Shown one piece after another: positions 34,246-44,022 of a DNA stretch of 64,000 nt. The translations under genes were made by a program, and so were the position numbers. The notes below the pieces were generated by a model, which saw nothing but the letters and a program-made list of their open reading frames with translations, was not told the origin of the DNA and did no database searches. Origin of the DNA: Rhytidiadelphus loreus (lineage: Eukaryota > Streptophyta > Bryopsida > Hypnales > Hylocomiaceae); the NCBI GenBank assembly GCA_947034895.1, contig OX344762.1, forward strand, positions 88,406,981-88,470,980. Direction: 5' to 3'. Each line of letters begins with the position of its first letter. Position 1 is the stretch's first letter.

Positions 34246-36053
34246 GAACACCCATAACCGTCAAATTAAGCAATTCAGCATAGTTGGAGGCAAATTTTTC
34301 AAAAAGAAATATTTTTTCAATGTTAGCAATTGAAAATCATGAATTTTCAAAAAAAAAATTAGAATTTTTGGATAAGGCATCTAATTTCTACAAATTTTCA
34401 AAGTTGAACTTCCTAGGGCACCCCATACCGCACTCTAATAAATCTGCCTCGATTCTAGTACAAAAATCTACAAAAATCAGGGACCACCAACCGCAGTTAA
34501 GCATGGACACGGTTTCAAGAAACTTTTGGGAGCATTTTTAGGGAACTCTACAGTTGGTATCAAGGTACACTCACGCTTATGGGTGTTGCTACCTTATAGT
34601 TGTTACAACCACTTTTGGGTGCATTGCTGTTTCTTTTGAGCTCATTGTCATTGTGTGAGATTGTATAAAATGAGCTCAAAAAAAATTTAATTTTTAAAAT
34701 TTAATTATTCACCCCAGCCTCTCTCCAATCTAATTCAAGTTTTAAATTTTTAATATTAATTTTTTTTAAATTTTTAATTAATTTATTCACCCCTCCTTCC
34801 ACCTCCTCTTATAATTTTGAGAGGGTAGGCCTTCTTACAATGCATATGGGATAATTCTCAATGAGTATAATTTCCCGTACCCATATCCCATACTCATATC
34901 CGTACTCATATTAAATTTGTATCCAATATTTGTACTCGTTTTCAGACCGTATTCAATACATGTATCTTATGGCTATTGATTTTCTTTGGAGGGGGGGTAG
35001 AATTTTTTAAATTTCAAATCTGACGGTTCATAATTTTTCAATGAAGAAGGGGGGTCATGAAAAATAAGGTGCATAGGCCCATTTTGAACGGATGAGATCA
35101 TTGTTGGAGGTGGGGGATTTTTATTTTGACCCATCAACGGTTGAGTTTTGGGGGGGGAGGGCTACACTACACGGCCAGGAGTGTTCGTCTCTTTTTGGTA
35201 CATTGTACATTGTGACACTTCTGTCACAATGCACTCAAAATTTTAATTAATTAATTAAAAAAAATTCAAACTCCCCCCGACCCCCCCACCCTAGGTTTAA
35301 AAAAAATTATTAATTAAAATTAATTTCTTAATTCTTCATCCCCCCTCCTTGTAATTTTTTGAATGAGGTTAACATGACAAACAATATGGAACTATGAAAA
35401 TCCCATATCCCATATCTATATATCATATCTGTATCCGCATCCGTATTTGTATTGTGCCATAATTCCAATATCAAGTATCTATATTTGTATTTTGGTACCG
35501 TATCCGTAACCATATTTTGATTCCGTATCCGAATTCATATTTGGATGGATGGCTCAGATTAAATCTCAAAGATCAACGGCTTGAATTTTTTTTTAGAAAT
35601 CGACGGCATTCTAGAGGGAGAAGCATTTAAAAAAAATCAATGGCTTTTAAATTTTTTGGGAGAAGGAGGGGGGCAACTAATACAAACTAGGGTGGGCAAC
35701 CTTTTTTCACTGGATTGTCACACACTGCATTTTCATGTTGGGTTTGGGAGTGAAACCTTGAAAGAAAAAAGACCCCATTGTGGTAAACAACCAACAAGCT
35801 TTGCAATAGAAAACTAGACCAAATACAAATGGAGTTTTGAAATGTACACCACTAAGATAATTTATCCCACAATGGGCTTGCTCCCATTTGGTTTGAAATG
35901 GGATAGTTTACCTTAAATACTCAACTTCCATCACCACAAATCCTAGAAACTCTCAGTCAATGTTGTCCACACGTGCAACCCTAAACCCACGCACCTCACT
36001 TGCTTTTCTTATCTTCCGCTCCTTGTTTCCTTCAACATCTGACTGCTACTGCA
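34246..36053. repeat. AT-rich dispersed repeat region with ATAC-rich tracts
   Basis: Contains A/T homopolymer-rich segments, GAGCTCA inverted motifs with TTGTGACA / TGTCACAA, and loose tandem CCATATCC-type tracts (34860-34960, 35400-35540). A related set, with ATACAAATA-type tracts and a GTTACAATGAGCTCAAAA motif, occurs at 49600-49960. I take both as copies of one unclassified element, but the borders are not clear. Confidence 0.5.
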
Positions 36054-36225
36054 ATGGCATTCAACCTATCGCTACGAACATCCGTGCCGTGCCAAGTGCC
36101 ACTTAAGCCTGTTAACCTTGACAGGACGGACAGTTTACTGTAGAGATTTGTGGAATTGGTTTCCCATAACTGTGAAGATGACCACAACCCAAATTCATCG
36201 GGCAGAGACCGAAATAGCAGGGTAG
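36054..36225 (+). pseudogene. Possible broken first exon of a plastid-targeted protein
   Basis: An ATG in a CpG-bearing context begins MAFNLSLRTSVPCQVPLKPV, which resembles a transit peptide. The frame continues with one in-frame TAG after about 29 codons and then with RFVELVSHNCEDDHNPNSSG. No downstream exon was found and the protein is not recognised, so this is a weak candidate. Confidence 0.25.
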
Positions 36226-36584
36226 TTTGAATCATGTAGCGGCATTGCTACATTTTCACCGTGTCCAGCATCAAATCAAAGTTCCATGAGCAATTATGTC
36301 ACACACAAGAACTTGGAAGAAGATGAACTTGAATTGAGCAAAACATGACTTTGCATTCTACATGGAGGGGCTTTAGTTCCAATGTTGTTTTGCGGCAGTT
36401 GCTAACCTCCTTTCGTTGTAAACAATAGAACTCTATAGATTCCCGGTTCTGTAATTCGAAAGGTAAAGAATAAAAAGAAACACCCACACAAATTTTGTAG
36501 CTTGGGTAAGGTGACCTACATCCGCGCTGAAGTAGTCGTGTCCTTGTTTAGAATCTTTCCCTCCAGAAGAAATCAAAAGCTTTC
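36226..36584. other. Unassigned short stretch
   Basis: I see no gene or repeat with clear borders. Confidence 0.4.
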
Positions 36585-36588
36585 TTAA

Positions 36589-37204
36589 CCCTGGAAGGAC
36601 ATATATTTGAAATTTTTAAACCCATTTTCAAAGAGCGCCGATGGTCACTCATTTATTGGGTTCCCGCAGTGTCCTTCTGTCTTCCCGGGGTGGCTTAGTG
36701 ACAACTCACCTCTTGAATCAACTAGTTTGTGTAGTAAGTTACAGTGTTGAAGCTCGTGACATCTAGTTTGTTACCTTCTATCAAAATTGGGCCTAGCTAC
36801 CTTATTGTGCCATAATGGCTACATGAAAAGGAAATAGTGACTAGTCCTGCAATAGACTATTTTTTATTAAAAGGGTGATCTGCGGATTGAACATCTTTTT
36901 CTTTAGAAAAGTTTATAATACTATAATCGTGAGGGAATTTTCAATAATATTCTTTGAAATTATACTCAAGCAACTTACAAAAACAAATTGGATGAAAAAT
37001 CATATTTTTTCTATTCTATACACTTAGGAGAAGTCATCCTGAACAACATTTTAAGATTAAATGAGGCAAAATTCAAGAGTGTATTATAGCACATGACCCC
37101 CTCTTTCTTTGATATTTTTCTTGTATGAAAAACAATGTCATTGTTGTAGAAATGCTTGTAAAAGCATACATGAGACCCAAATGGTCCATAGTGTCTTTAA
37201 AGGG
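36589..37204. mobile_element. Candidate TTAA-family element (616 bp)
   Basis: The left end is TTAA then CCCTGGAAGGACATA. The right end on the minus strand is TCAA then CCCTTTAAAGACACTA, a short imperfect inverted repeat. The right flank is one base off TTAA. The interior is non-coding and resembles the AT-rich interiors of other members. Support is weaker than for 1210-3271 or 38999-39514. Confidence 0.45.
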
Positions 37205-37297
37205 TTGAAAACAATTGTGCTAAGGTGATTTTGGGAGGTGCAAAAATAAAGTTGTGTGTGTGATTTTAAGGACCTCCATCCAGTGTAGATGCTCTTA

Positions 37298-37727
37298 GCA
37301 TCCCCACCAATCTGTTCTATATCCCTAAAAATTTAGGGAGAGGACCTCAGATGGGGATGGGGATATAGAAGCTTGCGCGCACCAGTCTCCAAACAAGATC
37401 TCTACCCCAAGTTTATAAAGAACTCGGTAAAAGTTGGGCCCAATTCCCTATATTGGAGCTCATATAGAAAACTCGCGAGGTCTCATCTCTATAAAGTCAA
37501 GGTTGACTAGTTTGAGGTCCCAAGTTTGGGGATAGAGAACATGTTGGTGGGGATGCTCTCAAAACAAGATCTCTACCCCAAATTTATAGAGAACTCAGTA
37601 AAAGTTGGGCCCAATTCTCTATATTCAAGCTCATATAGAGAACACACGAGGTCTCATCCCTATAAAGTTGAGGTTGACTAGATTGAGGTCCCGAGCTTAG
37701 GGATATAGAACAGATTGGTGGGGATGC
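37298..37727. mobile_element. MITE with GCATCCCCACCAATCTG termini, carrying an internal tandem copy (430 bp)
   Basis: The left end GCATCCCCACCAATCTGTTC and the right end, identical on the minus strand, form inverted repeats of at least 30 bp. TCTTA lies directly outside both ends. Two internal direct copies (about 37392-37559 and 37560-37727) share AACAAGATCTCTACCCCAA, GTTGGGCCCAATTC and GGTGGGGATGCTCT, so the element is a partial dimer. The GAGCATCCCCACC terminus recalls PIF/Harbinger (Tourist-like) MITEs, but that assignment is uncertain. Confidence 0.8.
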
Positions 37728-38217
37728 TCTTACTCTGCTTGTGCTGTACGTTACTTTAGCCTAGCACGTGATGCTTGTGTTGCTTTGGCTCACATTCATT
37801 GCGAATATTTTGTAAAGCCTTGTTCATCCGGCTCCCATTCGAGCTCTGCCGTGGCCTGTTCGACTCGAAGTCGTATGCATGCCACTGGCTGTGGTGCCAA
37901 ACTGCCAATGTATTCCTTACTTAATTCAGCACTGTTATTACAGATTGTAGGCTGCTGGAGATTTATGGTTGGAGTTTTGTGAGTGTACACGGGCAGAGTG
38001 TACAAGAGAAAGTGCGACGTGGGAGGTGCTTTGGTTGTGGCAATGGTGATGCTGTCTTCACCGTGCTTGCTGAGGTGCATCCCCACAAGCCCCTTTGAAT
38101 ACCAAGCTTTCAAGCCTCAGTCAAGTCGCCTCACTCTCGCAATCCCCCTCGAAGAAATTTTCCTGTTTCGCCCCTTCGATTCGGCGTCCCCGTGGGTCTG
38201 TTTTCACGAGCTTACAA

Positions 38218-41130
38218 ATGGAGCAAACTCGGTCTTCGCCCGCGGTGGACCTCGACCCCCCAACTGTGTTGGAAGTTTGTATCCCCGCAGAGTCCCTGTC
38301 TGGATTTGAATCAGATTACAATCGCGTGGCGGCTTCGTGGCCATCGGATTTATCCACCACCTTGGACGATCACAAGCTGGAGGATTATGTGAGCTCGGCT
38401 CACGCTTTGGTGCGGCGCTGGTTGCCTGAAAAGCTGGTGTCCCGTCTGGAGCGTTACATTCATGACCCTAATCAGCCGCCGGCAATCGTGATCCGCGGCT
38501 TGCCAATCGACCGGGACTTGCCGCCCACGCAGCCGGAGGTGGCAAGCCACAAGGTCGGGAGATACATGAGCGAGACATGGCTGATTGGCATTGCGAGAAT
38601 CGTGGGCCAGGTCTTCACGTTGGAGTTTTTCGTAGGGAATTCGCAAGGGCCGAGTGTGCTTGTGCGACAGATTTATACGACTGCGGACAAAGTGGATGCT
38701 GTGAGTCTCAATTTCCCGTGTCTCCCAACTTGTTGCAAAACTGGTAGGAATTAGCCGTGTAATGTAAAGTCTCCAATCACCATACAGTCCAGAAGGGAGG
38801 GGTTTCAATCAGCATACAAGTGAACTTTGAACCTTTCCTTGCAACAATCTAAAATTTACACTTGTATTTTGCGACAAGCTAGAAATCAATTGTAAGAAAT
38901 TAAAAATCCATACAATAATAAGCTGTTTGGCACTTATTTAACAGAAACCAAAGTTCAAATGTATAGTCAATGGAGCCTGTAATGTAGTGTATGGTTAACT
39001 CCTAATTGTCTAGGGTCTTTTGGGGTTTGAAAACATCATTGCTTTTGAATTGCTATAGGTCTGAATTTCACTAAGGTATAGAAATCTCAACCGTACAACC
39101 TTGTAATGTACGTGCTATAGATTACCTTAATCAAATTTAGAGTCATTTGGCCACAAATTCTAAACAACTTAGATTGGCATGAAATTTTTACCTCAATAAC
39201 TAGACTTCAAAGGGAATTTCATCCAACAAATTTTATTGAAAACGAACATTGGATGAAGGAGATACAAACCCCTGAAGTTGTAGCCATCAAAATGGAGTTT
39301 GGTGAACTCAAATTGAAATAGGGAACTTTGAATGGCTTCCAAAAAATCAATACATCTTGGATTGATCTGAAAATTGTACCACACAAACTAGAAGATAGGG
39401 ATCAGATTTCCCAACAAGTTTTATTGAATTTGGACATCAGATACAAAAATTACAACACTTCAAATTGGACCGCGAGACTATGTGAGGACACTTGGTACCC
39501 TTGGGTGCTAAGGGTTAATGGAACCTCCACCTTAATTTGCTCATTGGATAACTGTGCTAATATAAGTTCCTTGGAGGGTTTACGGTTCTGGTAATCCTTT
39601 TTCGTGGAGAGGGTGCAGTACCTTCTTTAGTTATTGTATGTGCCTCACTTTCTTTTGGAAATGCCTTGTCGTAAAGAGGTGATTGTTAGCATCTTGATTT
39701 AGATCATCTCTGGGTTCCATTTTTGTTTGGGGTCCTCACATGGTTCATCAAGTGTTTGGCTCTAATTAGTTGTATAAATTCCAACTGCTCATATAAGCAA
39801 GCACATAAAATTTGAAAATTGACAAGGTTTTGGAATTTGTGGTACCGTAATCCCTAAGTGCCCAAGCTTTTCCAAGTGTGTTTTTCATATGAAAAAAGAA
39901 CGTGGTTTTATGGTTATCCTCCCAATGAAGCAAATTTTATTTTTTTTCAAAATCTAATTGTAGAGATGTTTAAAGGGTTTGCTTATTAGTGTGCATACCA
40001 ATTTTGAGTGTGAAATTACATAGGAGTTATGAGATTATAACAACAAGAAATATATGTATTTCATTTTTTAGTATGTTGCCCCTCCCAACAATGTTTGAGA
40101 AATTTGCATATAAGTTTTTTTTTGGGATTAGAAGTGACATGAACAACTAAAAATTGTGTTAGTACACTAGAATACACTTCCAAAAACCTTGAATTCAAAT
40201 GAAGAGCTATCAAATTCATTACACAATCCACCTTGCAATTGTTGAAATGCAATTTTTTTTTATAAGTAAAAATCACAAATAACTCCAAATTAAAACTTGC
40301 ATGTTTAAATTTTCAATGGTGAAAACCATGAAAACACTTTACTCTTACCATTGGGATCACATTCTAAGAAAATGGATATTAAGTACAATTTTTTAGACCT
40401 CAAATCAAGTGAAATTACCTGTCTCAGACTTTAGACGTTTATTTACACATATGTCACAATTTTTGACGCCAGAATCGCGCCAATTTATTAACGAAATTGC
40501 TGTTCTAATTTCCATTGCTCCAACTGGCTCGGCCCTGGCTTGCAGGTAAGTCCCGAAGGCAGCAGCAAGCTCCTCGACTTTCACGTGGACTTCTTTCAAG
40601 CGAAGCCCCAGATCTTCTGCAACGTGCTCGTCTTCATCGGCATCCGCGGCGCCCCAAACCAAGCCGGCAAGACTCTGCTCTGCGACAACCGTCTTCTCTA
40701 CCAACAGCTCTCCCCCTCCGACATCCACCTCCTCCGCACCCAGAAAGTCACATGGAAATTCCCTCACACGCAATTCTCACGACACGTGATCCAAGGCTCC
40801 GAATCGCACCCCCAGTTCAACCTCTTCGCGGAGAGCCTCGATGGCATGAAGAGCTTCGACGACCACGTGCTTGGAAGCGACGAAGTGAAAGCTGCTTACA
40901 AGCGAGCGAAAGAGTTGGCAACCAGTTTGGCGGAGGGTGTGTGGCTGGGAACTGGGGATGTGTTGTTGCTGAATCAAAGGAAAACCTCGCACGGGAGGGC
41001 TCCGTATGAGGCGAAGTATGATGGGAAGGACAGGTGGTTGCAAAGGACGTGGGTTAACAGTGGAGGGTTCTGGGAAACGGGGATACTGAAGTGGCCCAGG
41101 CGGGTGGTGAAGAAATTGGATGAGGAGTAG
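38218..41130 (+). CDS. Fe(II)/2-oxoglutarate dioxygenase, clavaminate synthase / L-asparagine oxygenase family, copy 1
   Basis: Exons 38218-38700 and 40546-41130, intron with GTGAGT donor and TTGCAG acceptor, phase 0; 355 residues. ATG 38218 has a good context (A at -3, G at +4) and is the first Met shared cleanly by both copies; an upstream in-frame Met exists at 38095. The N-terminal half carries IVIRGLPIDRDLPPT (about residues 90-104), a hallmark of the family. Exon 2 supplies the iron ligands: the HVD motif (H174, D176) in LLDFHVDFFQAKPQ and the distal H310 in SHGRAP. The 2-oxoglutarate-binding Arg is R324 or R328 in YDGKDRWLQRTW. Known relatives hydroxylate or oxidise free amino acids or clavam precursors; the substrate here is unknown. 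No targeting signal is evident, so the protein is probably cytosolic. Length and key residues are intact, and a near-identical paralogue follows 12 kb downstream. Confidence 0.85.
38999..39514. mobile_element. TTAA-specific element in the intron of dioxygenase copy 1, with empty site in copy 2 (516 bp)
   Basis: Flanked by TTAA on both sides (38995-38998 and 39515-39518). The left end is CTCCTAATTGTCTAGGGTC and the right end on the minus strand is CCCTTAGCACCCAAGGGTAC, an imperfect inverted repeat. The matching place in copy 2 reads GTATGGTTAATGGAACC with one TTAA (54207-54210) and no insert. This is direct evidence of insertion at TTAA with duplication of that tetranucleotide, or of precise excision from copy 2. 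The interior is non-coding. Confidence 0.92.
39849..40424. other. Intron segment unrelated between the two dioxygenase copies
   Basis: The introns match up to GTAGTACCGTAA or GTGGTACCGTAA (39848 and 54540) and resume at ACCTGTCTCAGACTTTAGAC (40420 and 55186). Between them copy 1 has 576 bp and copy 2 about 647 bp of different sequence. In copy 1 this segment starts TCCCTAAGTGCCCAAGC, which resembles a TTAA-family terminus, so it may be another insertion. Confidence 0.7.
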
Positions 41131-41163
41131 ACATCAATTTTGTTAAATTGGCGCAATTCCATG
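41131..41163 (+). repeat. Terminus of the GTCAATTT MITE family just after the dioxygenase stop
   Basis: ATCAATTTTGTTAAATTGGC directly follows the stop codon and matches the ends of the 11277-11454 and 55109-55264 elements. An inverted partner (GCGCCAATTTATTAACGAAA) lies just before exon 2 at about 40477-40500, so exon 2 is bracketed by inverted copies. The same arrangement is found in copy 2 (55879-55912). Confidence 0.65.
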
Positions 41164-41845
41164 GAATCGGCATGGCACGGCACGATGAGCCCTAAGAAAC
41201 GAAGGAAATGAAATGAACTATGGATTTGGAGGAGATGGGGTGAAAATACTTAACGTTGCGGATGAAATGGAATTAGTTTACATACTAATTTGCATTTTTA
41301 TCCACATGCCAAGCTAATGAAAAGTGTCAAATGGCACATGAAGAACGGCTAGTTTCACCTAATTGACAGTAATAACCTATCTTTTTGAATATTGGTTTGA
41401 TATTGGTGTATGCATGAATTCTGTGTGCATTGTAGATCAGAGTACCAATATCAATATATATATATTGTGTATTAATACACTATGGGCTTTGATGTGTAGG
41501 TTTTTAGTATGATTTTTGAAATTAGGAGAGTAGGATTTGAGTGAAAAAATGGCAATACAAATTGGAAGAGTTATTATCATCGGCTACAATAAAAGAATTG
41601 GAATGTTATGCTTAAAGTTGTTTAGGAAAAATACGAACACCAAAATATGTCATCAATGATCATCTCATTGTAGCATCTTTGTTTTATCAATGTCATTGTG
41701 AGGTTTGCAATTGACCACATCTTGAATATTGCACAAAAATCTGCGATCTTATTTTGTGGCTCAAGAATTATATATGTTCATTTGTATGTTATTGGCTCCT
41801 ACATGTTCTCCATTCTTTCCTACTCCTACTCTTTCATTGAGTTAG

Positions 41846-43874
41846 TAGTAGTCTTACTGTAGTGATAAGATTATCACTAAATTCAATGATAAGATTGAAT
41901 CTCATGGAATTCTCTCATTTTCATGAACGTTGGTCTAAGACATTGGTAGTATATGGTGTTTACAATTCAAATAAAGTATAAGGGTGAATGCGTAGTTGAG
42001 TGGATCAAAATCACTACTACGGTGACGTTTTCTTTCAGGGACCTATATTCTAATTGCAAGCATTATTGCATATAATAGAAAGTGTATTTTTTTATCAAAA
42101 AAAGTCATACACTTTATTTTATATATGGTTGCTTAGAAAACTATGTAATTAATGTTTAGAAAATCATTCACATTAAGTGTAGGGGAACTTTTATAGTATG
42201 GATTATTATAGATTGTCATAGTGTTAACACTATATATTTAAACTTGCTTTTTGTATATCTGAACTTTTGTAAGAGAAAAAAGGGATTCTATAGTACATAA
42301 ATATGATAAGTGTTCCAAACTAATGTTTCATATATCATTGATGTATTGCAATTGTGAGTTAGGAACTTTTTTGTAGTCTTAAATGGTATATATTTTCAAA
42401 TGTCCCTTTCAAAGCTATACTTGATTATTTTTTGTATTTTTTTGGCTAATCCCTTTGGTATGGAAACCTTTACGTGGATGTGTTTTTCAATGGAACATTA
42501 TATAGGACTATGGGATCATTCTAACCATTGTATGACTATATGAGCACCCAAATCATAAATTTAAACCCTAAATAAGATTTACGTCCTACATCTTTTACGT
42601 GCTTTAGTGCTTTACCTATACCCATCTAATTCAAATGTACACATTTTCCTACCTTTGTAGGGGTACCATGGCATGTGGTGTGGCTTAGAGCTTGCCTATG
42701 GACTTCCAAAGACTTTCATTGAGTCACCAAGTGTCACTTTTGGTCCATTCAACTATGCATACACCCACAAGAGAATTCAACTCAAGTCAAGCTAAAATAA
42801 TAGTGACTCCCATAACAAAAAAAATCACTCAAAAAATACTAGACTAATGACCGAGCCAATGACTGAATAGTTGAATAAGCACTGACATTGTTAAAAGTAG
42901 TTTTTGAATTGGTCAAATTGCAAGCTAGCTTGAGTCAACCTAATTAAATTAACATACAACTTAAGATGTATATAATAAAAATCATTGTGGCAAGTGAATC
43001 TCTAGTACAATGGCTCAAAATGTTAGTTTTTTATATCTCTTCACCTCAAATTGACTTGAATGGCATAAGAAACAAAGTTTTTTTTTTAAAATGTAATAAA
43101 AGCATTTACAATATCAAAATTAAAATAAATAAGAAAGTAGAATTGTAAACCAACTTGAGTCGATCTAAATTGACATTGATATTGTCAATGTAATAGAGAA
43201 AATCATTTGCCAGATAGAATTACTAATACTTCCAAAAATAATGTACTTTTGAGGAAAAAAGTAATATGCCCATTCAGCTTAAGTTGAGCTAAATGAACAA
43301 AAGGTCTTATTAGCTTGTGAACCCACAAAATGGAGGAACAAGTCCTAAGTTGGAAGCTTTCTTCAAGAAGTAGGAAACCACTAGATTTGACAATGAAGGA
43401 GACGGTTTCAACAAAGATGGAGAGTACTACAAAAAATTTAAATTTTTGACAAGCTCAAAAACTAAATTTGAAAATGATTCCTAACATGGATCATAACATG
43501 TGCTTCACTATGATGTACAAGAAAAGCAACATGTACTTCCTAATCTCCTAATAATGAGAAGGTCGAGGACATTGCCCAAGATGTCAGCTCCATCGTCAAA
43601 ATTCATTGTGTGACTACACAACGTGGTCATCTAGAGAAGGAGCAATACCACTTCATGATCTTATTTGATATGGCAAAATTTCCCCTTAACATCTCAAATT
43701 TCATCTCCAATCTTGAACCCACAAAGTACAACATGGAAATAATAGAGCTAGAATAAAAAATGGATAAGAGTTACTTCAACAATCCAAACGAGAAGACCTA
43801 TAATTAGTAGTTCACAAACTTCACAATCCTGAAAATAAAGCTAGACATCTAAAGGAAACACCATATCAACCAAA
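41846..43874. other. AT-rich spacer, no gene recognised
   Basis: I see no coding region or bounded element. Open frames are short and lack motifs. Confidence 0.45.
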
Positions 43875-44022
43875 AATATGACTCATAAGAGTCATATTCC
43901 ACATTAGTAAAGAATATGACTCATAAGAGTCATATTCCACATTAGTAAAGAATATGACTCATAAGAGTCATATTCCACATTACCTAAAAATATGACTACA
44001 CAGAGTCATATACCACGTAGGA
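43875..44022. repeat. Four tandem 38-bp units, each an inverted repeat with a TGACTCA core
   Basis: Units start at 43875, 43913, 43951 and 43989. Each of the first three begins AATATGACTC ATAA GAGTCATATT, a perfect 10-bp-arm hairpin, followed by CCACATTA. The fourth is diverged. TGACTCA is the binding core of GCN4-type bZIP factors, but no nearby gene gives this a role. Confidence 0.92.

Larger units (their letters stand above)
37860..41845 (+). repeat. Segmental duplication block 1 carrying dioxygenase copy 1
   Basis: This block and 53100-56835 match in order through the upstream region, exon 1, most of the intron, exon 2 and about 700 bp of downstream sequence. Shared landmarks are ACTGGCTGTGGTGCC upstream and ATTGGCTCCTACA near the downstream end. 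Both are in direct orientation, separated by about 11 kb of unrelated repeats. Differences are a 516-bp TTAA insertion, a replaced intron segment and small indels. Confidence 0.88.

Noticed and set aside
40405..41183. Minus-strand and alternate-frame open frames over dioxygenase exon 2 (and the equivalents at 55275-55790)
   Set aside because: Shadows of the GC-richer exon. Only the plus-strand frame carries the HVD, HGRAP and RWLQRT motifs and matching splice phases.
43875..44022. CRISPR-like array (38-bp palindromic repeats)
   Set aside because: There are no variable spacers, the units are contiguous, and the surroundings are a plant-type genome.
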